NCBI GenBank assembly: GCA_019322535.1
Contig: JAHWIM010000022.1
Location: forward strand, 1-24,655
Source: Candidatus Woesearchaeota archaeon
GTDB lineage: Archaea > Nanobdellota > Nanobdellia > Woesearchaeales > WJKL01
Length of the DNA: 24,655 nucleotides
Direction of reading: 5' to 3'
Shown here piece after piece: positions 7,610 through 14,103 of the stretch; positions within the stretch are counted from its first letter, which is position 1; the number at the start of each line of letters is the position of its first letter. Made by a program: the position numbers and the translations under genes. The notes beneath the pieces are model-generated. The model was not told where the DNA came from. It worked only from the letters and a program-made list of their open reading frames with translations, and did no database searches.

Positions 7610-7618
7610 ATTATAAAA
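7610..7618 (-). promoter_or_regulatory. TATA box for the MFS-like gene
   Basis: TTTTATAAT on the minus strand, centred 25 nt upstream of the ATG at 7589; leaderless geometry. Confidence 0.55.
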
Positions 7619-7634
7619 AGGTTATGAAAAAGAA

Positions 7635-8000
7635 TTATCCTACAAGCTCTCCACTAGCAAAGGCTTTTTTCCCCTTTAGAACTGCTTCTAATTTACTTAT
7701 ATCTATATTCTCATCAAATTCTGGCTGGGTAAATCTATAGACAGACATCAAACCCTCACGGATAGATGCTATAACCATTTCACTTAACATTCCTCTTTCT
7801 GTGAGGTAATCATAATCTCTTTCACTTAATTCAACACTGCCGTCTTCTCCTTGAGGCCTTTCTGCATCAGGCAATACAACTATTGGATTATCATCTCCTC
7901 CCCTGCATACAAATACATCAAGATTCCTTCTTCTAATTTGACGATATATATGCTGCATTCTTTTTAAATAATCTCCAAGATCTTTTGCTTCGTAAGGCAT
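7635..8000 (-). CDS. Conserved-looking hypothetical soluble protein, 121 aa
   Basis: The product is soluble and acidic overall, with an N-terminal amphipathic helix (YEAKDLGDYLKRMQHIYRQIRRRNLD). A beta-like stretch (VFVCRGGDDNPIVVLPDAERP) and a helical C-terminal half follow. One cysteine, and no catalytic motif that I recognise. The start is supported by AGAGGAC 7 nt upstream and a TATA box at 8038-8049, which gives a leader of about 17 nt. Function unknown. Confidence 0.65.
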   Translation of the reverse strand: MPYEAKDLGDYLKRMQHIYRQIRRRNLDVFVCRGGDDNPIVVLPDAERPQGEDGSVELSERDYDYLTERGMLSEMVIASIREGLMSVYRFTQPEFDENIDISKLEAVLKGKKAFASGELVG

Positions 8001-8007
8001 TTTATTT

Positions 8008-8049
8008 GTCCTCTATATCTAAATTGGGAAATGCAGTGATTTATAAATC
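8008..8049 (-). promoter_or_regulatory. TATA box and Shine-Dalgarno for the 121-aa protein
   Basis: A palindromic GATTTATAAATC (8038-8049) is followed on the minus strand by AGAGGAC (8014 to 8008), 7 nt before the ATG at 8000. Predicted transcription start is near 8017. Confidence 0.5.
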
Positions 8050-8074
8050 TTGCGGAATAAAAAAAAGAAAAAAA

Positions 8075-8326
8075 TTACCTGACTAATGAATATCCCAGGC
8101 CTACTAAAATTATAAAGATTACCCATTTCAGCCAGCTGTATAGCTTTACGTTATATTGTTTGTCGATGAACTTTCTAACTGGTGGTATGATAAATATTCC
8201 ACCAACCAATAGAAGTAATCCGCCTAGAACATTCACAGCAAGGCTTAACAAACCATAGATAATAAAGATCACTCCAAATACAACCTCTACTATCTTCATA
8301 ATATCGGTTTTAGATTTTTCTGCCAT
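8075..8326 (-). CDS. Small multi-TM membrane protein, 83 aa
   Basis: The product has three hydrophobic stretches: about 13-32, 35-48 (VLGGLLLLVGGIFIIPP) and 64-81. A short basic loop (RKFIDKQYNVKLYSW) separates the second and third. A GGTGA ribosome binding site at 8332-8336 and a TATA box at 8362-8370 support the ATG at 8326. No family assignment or active-site residue is apparent. A polytopic inner-membrane role is all that can be supported. Confidence 0.7.
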   Translation of the reverse strand: MAEKSKTDIMKIVEVVFGVIFIIYGLLSLAVNVLGGLLLLVGGIFIIPPVRKFIDKQYNVKLYSWLKWVIFIILVGLGYSLVR

Positions 8327-8361
8327 AATATCACCTTTTTAACTAAAATTAGAGGTTTAAA

Positions 8362-8370
8362 TATATAAAA
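8362..8370 (-). promoter_or_regulatory. TATA box for the 83-aa membrane protein
   Basis: TTTTATATA on the minus strand, about 40 nt upstream of the ATG at 8326, leaving a short leader that carries AAGGTGA (8337 to 8331). Confidence 0.5.
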
Positions 8371-8377
8371 GTTACGT

Positions 8378-8542
8378 CTATTGTGATATAGTTAATTTTT
8401 GCCCGCAGTAATGACAGAAAATAGAAGCAGCAAAATCTGAAACATATTCTTCAACATGAACTTTATTTCCACAGAAAGGACATTTTATCTCGTATGTAGG
8501 CACGTGTTCTCTCTTGTCGTTTTCGAGGTGTATCTTTTTCAC
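8378..8542 (-). CDS. 54-aa zinc-ribbon protein (GTG start)
   Basis: A short frame reads VKKIHLENDK...EIKCPFCGNKVHVEEYVSDFAASIFCHYCGQKLTISQ. The pair CPFC (21-24) and CHYC (43-46), 18 residues apart and each followed by Gly, is a canonical zinc-ribbon arrangement. The GTG at 8542 is the only plausible start in frame. A TATA box at 8574-8582 predicts transcription from about 8552, 10 nt upstream. There is no good Shine-Dalgarno, so the start is less certain than the frame. Function is unknown. Confidence 0.7.
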   Translation of the reverse strand: MKKIHLENDKREHVPTYEIKCPFCGNKVHVEEYVSDFAASIFCHYCGQKLTISQ

Positions 8543-8573
8543 GCTTGTTCTTGCAAATATTATGTAAATAGGT

Positions 8574-8582
8574 TATTTATAT
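8574..8582 (-). promoter_or_regulatory. TATA box for the 54-aa zinc ribbon
   Basis: ATATAAATA on the minus strand, centred 36 nt upstream of the GTG at 8542. Confidence 0.45.
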
Positions 8583-8608
8583 TGTTTGTGCTTCACTGGC
8601 AAGAGAAA

Positions 8609-9049
8609 TCATTTAAGAGTTATAGAATTTACTTTATCAGAAATATCTTTTTCATATGTTTTTCTGTCAACTAATCCCATGCTTGTTAAACAAATAACAG
8701 CTTCTTTATAGTTTACACTATTTTTTTGAATAGGGTGTTCTTTTTTTACTTTAGTAAATGTTTTAAAAGCATGTACAAGAAGAGCACCAATATCTTTTTG
8801 ATCTTTTACTTGATAAACAACTAATGCTCTTAAATCCCTATTGACTACTGAAGCTACATATGCATGCAGTCCTGGTTTTTCTGCTAATCTTTTAGCAGCT
8901 TCTGCATTAAATTCTGAAAAACCAGCTGCGTGTTCTTCTTCTACAGCTGGTTTATACCCTACCAAATTTAAAGAATAGTTTAGTACTAGAAACTGGTCTA
9001 ATTTTTTTTCTTTTGATTCTGTTTTATCTTTTTGTTGTTTCTTTGCCAT
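8609..9049 (-). CDS. Hypothetical soluble protein, 146 aa
   Basis: The N-terminus is a Lys/Gln/Glu-rich, probably disordered leader (about 1-16). A compact alpha/beta-looking region follows: FLVLNYSLNLVGYKP, HAYVASVVNRDLRALVVYQVKDQKDIGALLVHAF and EAVICLTSMGLVDRKTYEKDI. No membrane segment, signal peptide or known motif is visible. The ATG at 9049 is 25 nt from a TATA box (TTTAAAAATA, 9069-9078), consistent with a leaderless transcript. Transcription is divergent from the gene at 9128. Not recognised. Confidence 0.65.
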   Translation of the reverse strand: MAKKQQKDKTESKEKKLDQFLVLNYSLNLVGYKPAVEEEHAAGFSEFNAEAAKRLAEKPGLHAYVASVVNRDLRALVVYQVKDQKDIGALLVHAFKTFTKVKKEHPIQKNSVNYKEAVICLTSMGLVDRKTYEKDISDKVNSITLK

Positions 9050-9068
9050 ATATAATAAAAAAGAAGGT

Positions 9069-9078
9069 TATTTTTAAA
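9069..9078 (-). promoter_or_regulatory. TATA box for the 146-aa protein
   Basis: TTTAAAAATA on the minus strand, centred 25 nt upstream of the ATG at 9049. Confidence 0.45.
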
Positions 9079-9100
9079 CGTGTGGCTTTTTGCTAATCTT

Positions 9101-9109
9101 TTTATATAA
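9101..9109 (+). promoter_or_regulatory. TATA box for the 182-aa protein
   Basis: TTTATATAA, centred 24 nt upstream of the ATG at 9128; leaderless geometry. Divergent from the box at 9069-9078. Confidence 0.6.
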
Positions 9110-9127
9110 CTAAAAAATCTTTATTTT

Positions 9128-9676
9128 ATGAAGGATTATACTGATTTTATAGATTTTGCAGTTGGTTTAGCTTCTGGTGAATTTGATGCTGACCATTTAT
9201 ACAGAATGGGCTATCCAACTAAATATAATTTAGAGAAGCAAGATAAAGAATTGATTAAGGGAAGAGTTGTTGTTGAAGCGCATGGTCTTTTGCCTGTTGA
9301 CATTTCTTCAATACCTATTATGCAAGTAGGTATTAGTCCTGAAGATTATGGCAGTGGAAAAGCATACATTCCTCCTGCTGAAGCTAGTCCTTTGCTTACA
9401 GATTTTTTTAGGGAAAAGATTGATTTAAAAAGATTTTTTAGAGAATTTGCTGATTCAATTACATGTGCAGCAGCACAGCATTATGATACGCCTTTACTTG
9501 AAAGATTAGCTACATCAGGAGCAAACATTACTGTGAGGTTAATGGGAAATGCAGTTATTGTAGCTGTAGAACCAGATAACAAACCATTAGGTTATGCAGT
9601 AGTTGCATATGAGAATAACGGCAATGAGGAAAATCATGTTCCTGAGGATGTTGGAGATCTTGTTTGTGTGCATTAG
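9128..9676 (+). CDS. Hypothetical soluble protein, 182 aa
   Basis: The product has an N-terminal helical part (YTDFIDFAVGLASGEFDADHLYRMGYPTKYNLEKQDKELIKGRVVVEAHG). A Pro-rich middle (DISSIPIMQVGISPEDYGSGKAYIPPAEASPLL) and a C-terminal alpha/beta part with strands ANITVRLMGNAVIVAVEP and KPLGYAVVAYENN follow. Acidic overall, with no TM segment or signal peptide. No catalytic signature is recognised. It is followed 32 nt later by queD, but a TATA box lies between them, so the two are probably transcribed separately. Confidence 0.65.
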   Translation: MKDYTDFIDFAVGLASGEFDADHLYRMGYPTKYNLEKQDKELIKGRVVVEAHGLLPVDISSIPIMQVGISPEDYGSGKAYIPPAEASPLLTDFFREKIDLKRFFREFADSITCAAAQHYDTPLLERLATSGANITVRLMGNAVIVAVEPDNKPLGYAVVAYENNGNEENHVPEDVGDLVCVH

Positions 9677-9677
9677 C

Positions 9678-9688
9678 TTTATAAATAA
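9678..9688 (+). promoter_or_regulatory. TATA box for the QueD/PTPS gene
   Basis: TTTATAAATAA, centred 26 nt upstream of the ATG at 9709. Confidence 0.6.
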
Positions 9689-9708
9689 CTTGAATTGAAT
9701 TCTTTATT

Positions 9709-10059
9709 ATGTGGGAAGTTAAAAAAAGATTTATGTTTTCAGCTGCACATCATTTGCCTGGTTATAATGGAGCCTGTGCAAATGTGCATGGACATAATTA
9801 TTTTGTAGAAGTTTGTGTTAGAGCTGAAGAACTTGATGAGCAAGGAATGGTTATTGATTTTAAAGAATTAGGAGATATTGTTAAAGAAGAAGCTATTTCT
9901 CAATTAGATCATACTGATTTGAATGAAATAATGGAGCAGCCTACTGCTGAAAACATTGCAAAATGGATCTATGATGCTGTAAAGCCAAAGATTCCTGGTT
10001 TATATGAAATAGTTGTTCAAGAAACACCTAAATGTTCTGCTAGTTATAGAGAAGGATAG
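9709..10059 (+). CDS. queD: 6-pyruvoyltetrahydropterin synthase / QueD-like (6-carboxytetrahydropterin synthase)
   Basis: The 116-residue product has the full QueD/PTPS signature: FSAAHHLPGYNGACANVHGHNYFVEV. Zinc ligands are H14, H27 and H29, and C23 is in the catalytic position. V-I-D-F-K (48-52), LDHTDLN (66-72, catalytic H68), PTAENIAKW and the pterin-binding E105 (VQETPKCSASY) complete it. It converts dihydroneopterin triphosphate to a pterin. In archaea QueD-type enzymes feed preQ0 for archaeosine in tRNA, but a PTPS-III type folate route cannot be excluded. No other pathway gene is in the window. Its stop codon abuts the coaD stop codon with no spacer. Confidence 0.9.
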   Translation: MWEVKKRFMFSAAHHLPGYNGACANVHGHNYFVEVCVRAEELDEQGMVIDFKELGDIVKEEAISQLDHTDLNEIMEQPTAENIAKWIYDAVKPKIPGLYEIVVQETPKCSASYREG

Positions 10060-10533
10060 TTATTCAAATTTCTCTTTTAATTTGTTCTCAACTATTTCAG
10101 GAACAAAATCTTTGATATTTCCTTTAAGCATTGCAACTTCTTTAACAACTGAGCTGCTTAAGAAAGAATATTTTTGGCTGGTCATTACATACACTGAATC
10201 TATGTCTTTATTCTGCTTTCTGTTCATGTGAGCCATTTGGAATTCATACTCAAAATCACTTATAGCTCTTAATCCTCTTATTGTAACATTGCAGTTCTTT
10301 TTTTTCACAAAATTAACTAACAACCCATCAAATGATTCTACTTCAACATTCATTCCTTTTGTTACTTGTTTAATCATGTCTACTCTTTCTTCTGCTGAAA
10401 ATAATGCTTTTTTTGGAGTAGAAGCTACTGCTATTATTAACTTATCAAATATTTTCAAGCCTCTTTCAATTATATCAACGTGCCCATTAGTTATTGGATC
10501 AAATGTTCCTGCATAAACTGCTGTTTTTGACAT
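10060..10533 (-). CDS. coaD: Phosphopantetheine adenylyltransferase, bacterial CoaD type
   Basis: The 157-residue product carries the bacterial PPAT landmarks: YAGTFDPITNGHVDIIERG with the nucleotidyltransferase TNGH (15-18), the substrate-binding block RGLRAISDFEYEFQMAHMNR, and YSFLSSSVVKEVA corresponding to ISSTxVRE. It adenylylates 4'-phosphopantetheine to dephospho-CoA, the penultimate CoA step. Archaea normally use a different PPAT family (COG1019), so this looks bacterial in origin. A GTG at 10542 is in frame, but the ATG at 10533 is preferred because it is 26 nt from a TATA box. That box lies inside the end of coaE, the next gene upstream. Confidence 0.9.
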   Translation of the reverse strand: MSKTAVYAGTFDPITNGHVDIIERGLKIFDKLIIAVASTPKKALFSAEERVDMIKQVTKGMNVEVESFDGLLVNFVKKKNCNVTIRGLRAISDFEYEFQMAHMNRKQNKDIDSVYVMTSQKYSFLSSSVVKEVAMLKGNIKDFVPEIVENKLKEKFE

Positions 10534-10551
10534 ATTTAGCACATGAGTTTA

Positions 10552-11058
10552 TTAGTTTATATTCTTTTTGATTTTAAGAACTTGTTTTTTTGTGTTTGCT
10601 AAGGTGCTGTTGTTATCTATTACAAAATCGGCTTTTTTAATTAATTTGGATTCTGGCATTTGGAATTTATGAAGCTTGCTTTTTACATTTCTTTTTACAA
10701 CAATAACTTTTTTGCAAAGCTTGTCTAATTTCATCTCAAATAATACAGCTGCTTCTAGTATCACTTTTTTTCCTTTTATCATTTTTTTTACTTTACTGGC
10801 CATAATGGAGTGCATTATTTTGTTTAATTTTTTGAGTTTATTTTTATTCGAGAAAACAATTTTACCTAGTTTTTTTCTATTGATTGTTTTATTTTTATTT
10901 AGAATCTTTTTTCCAAATGTTTTGATTACTTTTTCATAAGCTTGTTTTTGCAAAACTTTATGGCCTACTTTATCTACATTAATTATTTTAAATCCTTTAA
11001 ACATTCTTGCAACTGTTGATTTTCCTGTTTCTGCTCTTCCAGTTATACCAATTATCAT
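10552..11058 (-). CDS. coaE: Dephospho-CoA kinase, bacterial CoaE type, shortened
   Basis: The 168-residue product has the CoaE P-loop (GRAETGKST, 7-15), the substrate motif INVDKVGHKVL, the VILEAAVLFEMKLDKLCKKVIVV strand-helix block, and the terminal KKADFVIDNNSTLANTKKQV. It phosphorylates the ribose 3'-OH of dephospho-CoA using ATP, the last CoA step. It is about 30 residues shorter than typical CoaE. Much of the loss is in the lid after VVKRNVKSKL, where the usual Arg-rich segment before QMPESK is reduced. The composition is very rich in Lys and Ile. Archaea usually use an unrelated GTP-dependent kinase (DUF359). It lies directly upstream of coaD, and a TATA box is 25 nt upstream of the ATG. 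Confidence 0.85.
   Translation of the reverse strand: MIIGITGRAETGKSTVARMFKGFKIINVDKVGHKVLQKQAYEKVIKTFGKKILNKNKTINRKKLGKIVFSNKNKLKKLNKIMHSIMASKVKKMIKGKKVILEAAVLFEMKLDKLCKKVIVVKRNVKSKLHKFQMPESKLIKKADFVIDNNSTLANTKKQVLKIKKNIN
10555..10563 (-). promoter_or_regulatory. TATA box for coaD, inside the 3' end of coaE
   Basis: AATATAAAC on the minus strand, centred 26 nt upstream of the ATG at 10533. It would let coaD be transcribed independently of coaE. Confidence 0.5.
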
Positions 11059-11079
11059 TTTAATGATTAAATGAGTTGG

Positions 11080-11086
11080 TATTTAA
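11080..11086 (-). promoter_or_regulatory. TATA box for coaE
   Basis: TTAAATA within ACTTAAATACC on the minus strand, centred 25 nt upstream of the ATG at 11058. Confidence 0.45.
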
Positions 11087-11113
11087 GTATTTTAGGAAAA
11101 TATTGGGATAAAT

Positions 11114-11122
11114 TTTATATAA
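11114..11122 (+). promoter_or_regulatory. TATA box for the DUF1284-like gene
   Basis: TTTATATAA, centred 28 nt upstream of the ATG at 11146. Confidence 0.55.
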
Positions 11123-11145
11123 TATTTGTTTATGAATTTTTTTAG

Positions 11146-11502
11146 ATGGAGAGGCCTGTTTTTAAGCTTAGAGGATACAACTTAGCTTGTTTCAGAGATT
11201 ATTATTTTAATCATAGATTGACAGATAAAGGATTATCTGGGAACTGTGAAAGACAGCCAGGTGAAAGAAGTACAACTGAAGAAATATTTCAGGCTATTAG
11301 AAGACTTCATTGCGATGTTGTAATAGTAGCTGATCTTGATGATATTTGTCAGGCAGATTGTCAAAAACAAACAAGCGAATGTCCTGTCCCTCACAAAGTT
11401 TACCAAGATGAACATTTCTCAAAAAAATTTGGCTTTGAGATTGGGAAAAAATATTCTGCTGCAGAAGTCATGAGAATATTATGTTTAGACCAAGAGTGGT
11501 AA
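11146..11502 (+). CDS. DUF1284-like Cys-rich protein
   Basis: The 118-residue product begins with FKLRGYNLACFRDYYFN and has IVADLDDICQADCQKQTSECPVPHKVYQDEHFSKKFGFEIGKKYSAAEVMRIL. The arrangement LRxxxLxC, then DDICxxDC, then C, then a D-rich helix and a G-x-x-YSAxEV end resembles DUF1284, a small family thought to bind iron-sulfur or another metal through its cysteines. This assignment is from memory of the family pattern. It is presumably cytosolic; no signal peptide is present. UDG lies 36 nt downstream with its own TATA box, so co-transcription is not required. Confidence 0.65.
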   Translation: MERPVFKLRGYNLACFRDYYFNHRLTDKGLSGNCERQPGERSTTEEIFQAIRRLHCDVVIVADLDDICQADCQKQTSECPVPHKVYQDEHFSKKFGFEIGKKYSAAEVMRILCLDQEW

Positions 11503-11508
11503 GAAAGG

Positions 11509-11517
11509 TTTATATAC
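11509..11517 (+). promoter_or_regulatory. TATA box for the UDG gene
   Basis: TTTATATAC, centred 26 nt upstream of the ATG at 11539. Confidence 0.6.
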
Positions 11518-11538
11518 TATTTTCTCTAAATTTTAATT

Positions 11539-12081
11539 ATGACTTTAAAACAGCTTGCAGATAAGATTAAAGTCTGCGAAAAGTGCAGATTATGGAAAAA
11601 CAGGATTAACGCTGTTCCTGGTGAAGGAAATTCTAGAGCAAAGATTATGTTTATTGGAGAAGGTCCTGGACGCAGAGAGGATGAGACAGGCAGGCCTTTC
11701 ATGGGGATGGCTGGTGTTTTTCTTGACCAGCTGTTTAAGAGATACAAGATAAAAAGAAAAGATGTGTTTATTACTTCTGCTGTTAAGTGCAGGCCTCCTG
11801 AAAATAGAAATCCAAGACCTGATGAAGTAAATGTATGTGCTAAGGCTTATTTATACAAGCAGATTAAAGCAGTTAAGCCAAAAATAATTGTTTTATTAGG
11901 CAATATTTCATTGAAAGCTTTATTAAATAAGAGAAAAGTAAGTGAGCTGCATGGAAAAATATTTATAAAAAGAAAAATAAAATATATTCCAACATTTCAT
12001 CCTGCTGTTGGGATGAGATTTCCTAGGCTTAGAAAGTTAATGATGGAGGATTTTAAGAAAATTAAAGAATTGTTAAAATGA
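11539..12081 (+). CDS. udg: Type-4 uracil-DNA glycosylase (4Fe-4S)
   Basis: The 180-residue product has the four family-4 cluster cysteines: C13 and C16 (CEKC), C84 (VKCRPPENRNP) and C100. Motif 1 is GEGPGRREDETGRPFMG (40-56), where GEGPG replaces the commoner GEAPG, and motif 2 is FHPAVGMR (153-160). It removes uracil from DNA, starting base excision repair of deaminated cytosine. The length is close to archaeal and thermophilic UDGs. The last codons overlap the next gene as ATGA, showing translational coupling to a DUF5654-like membrane protein. Confidence 0.92.
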   Translation: MTLKQLADKIKVCEKCRLWKNRINAVPGEGNSRAKIMFIGEGPGRREDETGRPFMGMAGVFLDQLFKRYKIKRKDVFITSAVKCRPPENRNPRPDEVNVCAKAYLYKQIKAVKPKIIVLLGNISLKALLNKRKVSELHGKIFIKRKIKYIPTFHPAVGMRFPRLRKLMMEDFKKIKELLK

Positions 12082-12365
12082 GAAAATATATCAGAGCTGG
12101 AAAAGAACATATTTCAAGGAAAACTGAAAAATTAAGGTTTGAGATGAGAAAAGCAATTGTTGGAGCGATAGTTGCTGCGTTTGGTGTATTGATTGCATTG
12201 GTCTGGAAAGATGTTGTCAAGGATTTTGTTGACAAGATAGTTGCTGCTATGAATATTCCTGAGTCAGCTGCTTATTATCATCTGATCTCTGCAATAATAA
12301 TCACAATTGTGTGTGTCATCGGAATTATAATAGTTGGAAGATTCAGTATTCAGGATCAGGATTAG
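12078..12365 (+). CDS. DUF5654-like small membrane protein (copy 1)
   Basis: The 95-residue product has a basic N-terminal region (about 1-24) and two hydrophobic spans (about 26-43 and 67-87). The first contains the block AIVGAIVAAFGVLIALVWKDVVKDFVDKIV. The A-F-x-x-x-I-A-x-x-W-(K/R)-D-V pattern matches my memory of DUF5654, an archaeal family without known function. The start codon overlaps the UDG stop as ATGA. A paralogue lies at 14072-14326, also overlapping its upstream gene. Confidence 0.65.
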   Translation: MRKYIRAGKEHISRKTEKLRFEMRKAIVGAIVAAFGVLIALVWKDVVKDFVDKIVAAMNIPESAAYYHLISAIIITIVCVIGIIIVGRFSIQDQD

Positions 12366-12369
12366 AAAA

Positions 12370-12379
12370 TATTAAATAC
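12370..12379 (+). promoter_or_regulatory. TATA-like box for the DUF2391-like gene
   Basis: TATTAAATAC, centred about 29 nt upstream of the ATG at 12404. Confidence 0.4.
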
Positions 12380-12403
12380 TAACAATCTTAAAAATAATTT
12401 AAA

Positions 12404-12853
12404 ATGCCATTATATTCAAAAAAAGAAGGTGAAAAGCCTAGATTGATATACAGATGGATACATCATCCTGAATTTCAGTTTAAAGACCTTCTTCAGATTT
12501 TAATTGGAGCTTCTATTTTAGCAATTCCTGTTGGATTTACAGAAGAAACTTGGGAGTTAGGAGCAAGTTTGCCTTTTATTAATGTTCTATTTTTATTAAT
12601 CGTATCTGTTTTATTTGTATCTGCTTTTACTTATTATCATTATTATGCTGAACAAGGACTGCAAAAACATTTTAGTGAATTTATTAAAAGAATAATCTCA
12701 ACTTATATTGCTTCATTCATCGTTGTTGCTGTCTTATTGACAATAATCCAGAGAACTCCTTGGACTACAGACTTTATTTTAGCACTAAAAAGAACAATAA
12801 TCGTAACATTTCCATCTTCAATGAGCGCAGTTGTTGCTGATATTTTGAAATAA
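12404..12853 (+). CDS. Four-TM membrane protein, DUF2391-like
   Basis: The 149-residue product has four hydrophobic spans at about 28-45, 55-78, 95-115 and 122-147, with a soluble basic N-terminus. The sequence after the first span, IPVGFTEETWELG, resembles the M/T-E-x-W-x-x-G turn I associate with DUF2391 integral membrane proteins; this is a tentative match. No transport or enzyme residues stand out. It is convergent with the phosphoesterase gene, with a T-rich spacer at 12854-12881. Confidence 0.6.
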   Translation: MPLYSKKEGEKPRLIYRWIHHPEFQFKDLLQILIGASILAIPVGFTEETWELGASLPFINVLFLLIVSVLFVSAFTYYHYYAEQGLQKHFSEFIKRIISTYIASFIVVAVLLTIIQRTPWTTDFILALKRTIIVTFPSSMSAVVADILK

Positions 12854-12881
12854 GTTTATTTCTCTTTGTTTTTATGATCAT

Positions 12882-13661
12882 TTATTTGTGACTAACGTAC
12901 AATTCTCCTTCAGAAGTAGCAGTAGTATATTTAGCCATGACTTCAGGCTTTTTGCCTGGCTTTTTTAAGAATATTTCAATTGAATTGTCTCTTACTTTAA
13001 TTATATTATAGCTGTTTGGTATATTAGCTCTTAATTTAACAGCAGACGCTGAACCAGCATTCACTATAGCTACATTATTGATAAGCCAGGAATGTGGGGC
13101 GTGTTTATGACCAGATAAAACCAAATCAACTCCTGCGTCAATAAATTCTTTCAAGACGTCTCCTGCGTCAACAATAGTTGACCTTTCCCTTCCTGTTTTA
13201 GGTATAGAAACAAGATGGTGATGAATTGCAACTATCTTCAGTTTACTGCTTGGTATTTTATTTAATTTTTCTATTAGTATCTTAAGTTTTCCTCTTCCAA
13301 TATGCCCTTCATCTACATCAGGAACAGAGGTATCAACACCGATTATGCTGATACCAGGCAGATCAAGAAAGCTGTCTCCATGGCCAAAAAATTCATCAAA
13401 ATAATCATAGCCTGCATATCTGGCATCATGATTTCCAGGTATCACAATCATAGGAGATTTTATTCTAGAAAGATATTTTTTTGCCATCTCATATTCTTCC
13501 CTAAATCCAAACATTGTCAAATCTCCTGTAACCACAACAACGTCTGGCTTGAGTTTATTTATCTCTGTAATAGAAGAAGCAAGTTTTTCAGGCTTAAAAC
13601 CTGTTTTGCCTGTTTTTGTCTTGCTGCAGTGCAGGTCTGATATATGAGCTATTGTTACCAT
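12882..13661 (-). CDS. Calcineurin-like metallophosphoesterase (CpdA/Icc-type)
   Basis: The 259-residue product has all five metallophosphoesterase motifs in order: DLH (9-11), GDLT (46-49), GNHDAR (76-81), an HHH near 147 and GHKHAPH near 184-190. These ligate a dinuclear metal centre. The overall order resembles class III phosphodiesterases such as cAMP phosphodiesterase CpdA, but the substrate cannot be fixed from sequence. No signal peptide or TM segment is present, so it is cytosolic. The C-terminal beta-rich part (about 200-259) is the usual accessory domain. A TATA box is 26 nt upstream of the ATG. Confidence 0.88.
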   Translation of the reverse strand: MVTIAHISDLHCSKTKTGKTGFKPEKLASSITEINKLKPDVVVVTGDLTMFGFREEYEMAKKYLSRIKSPMIVIPGNHDARYAGYDYFDEFFGHGDSFLDLPGISIIGVDTSVPDVDEGHIGRGKLKILIEKLNKIPSSKLKIVAIHHHLVSIPKTGRERSTIVDAGDVLKEFIDAGVDLVLSGHKHAPHSWLINNVAIVNAGSASAVKLRANIPNSYNIIKVRDNSIEIFLKKPGKKPEVMAKYTTATSEGELYVSHK

Positions 13662-13682
13662 ACTATCATTGTTTAAGTTAAA

Positions 13683-13691
13683 CTTTTTAAA
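13683..13691 (-). promoter_or_regulatory. TATA box for the metallophosphoesterase gene
   Basis: TTTAAAAAG on the minus strand, centred 26 nt upstream of the ATG at 13661. Divergent from the box at 13710-13718. Confidence 0.5.
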
Positions 13692-13709
13692 TCTTTTGCA
13701 ACAGAAAGA

Positions 13710-13718
13710 TTTTTAAAA
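13710..13718 (+). promoter_or_regulatory. TATA box for the K+ channel operon
   Basis: TTTTTAAAA predicts a start near 13740. That lies downstream of the ATG at 13726 and upstream of GAGG (13744-13747) and the ATG at 13753, which favours the later start codon. Confidence 0.5.
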
Positions 13719-13752
13719 CAAACTGATGTTAATAAAACAAAAAGAGGAAAAA

Positions 13753-14103
13753 ATGCTAAATAGGAAAATAATAAACGCGTTTATCATTGTTATACTTCTT
13801 TTAGCACTAGGCACTTTTTATTTTCAGAAAAACGAAGGATGGTCTTATGTTGATTCTTTTTATTTTTCAACAATAACTTTGACTACAATTGGTTATGGAG
13901 ATTTAGTGCCTACTCAACCTCATACTAAATTGTTTGCTTCTTTTTATGCAATATTTGGAATAGGAGTTATGCTTTATTTATTAGGGTCAGTTATAGGAGT
14001 ATATCTAGTTCAGCAGGAAGAGAATTTTGGCAAGCTTTTTTCTAGGCTGCGGGCAAGATTCCATAGAAAAAATGAAAAAAACACCAATAAGAAGGGCAGT
14101 TGA
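13753..14103 (+). CDS. Two-TM potassium channel subunit (KcsA-like pore)
   Basis: The 116-residue product has TM1 (about 6-23), a pore helix and the exact K+ selectivity filter TTIGYGD (44-50), then TM2 (about 62-86) and a basic cytoplasmic tail (FSRLRARFHRKNEKNTNKKG). This is the minimal tetrameric ion-channel unit; there is no voltage sensor or RCK/TrkA_N domain. The ATG at 13753 with GAGG 5 nt upstream is preferred over 13726. The 3' end overlaps the next gene by 32 nt in another frame, suggesting co-expression with a DUF5654-like membrane protein. Confidence 0.88.
   Translation: MLNRKIINAFIIVILLLALGTFYFQKNEGWSYVDSFYFSTITLTTIGYGDLVPTQPHTKLFASFYAIFGIGVMLYLLGSVIGVYLVQQEENFGKLFSRLRARFHRKNEKNTNKKGS

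Noticed and set aside
8456..8674. Plus-strand frame of 72 codons
   Set aside because: It overlaps the zinc-ribbon frame and the end of the 146-aa gene on the other strand and has no promoter or ribosome site.
14027..14071. Upstream ATG at 14027 for the second DUF5654-like gene
   Set aside because: It adds 15 residues unlike the paralogue and extends the overlap with the K+ channel gene; the ATG at 14072 gives the usual basic N-terminus.
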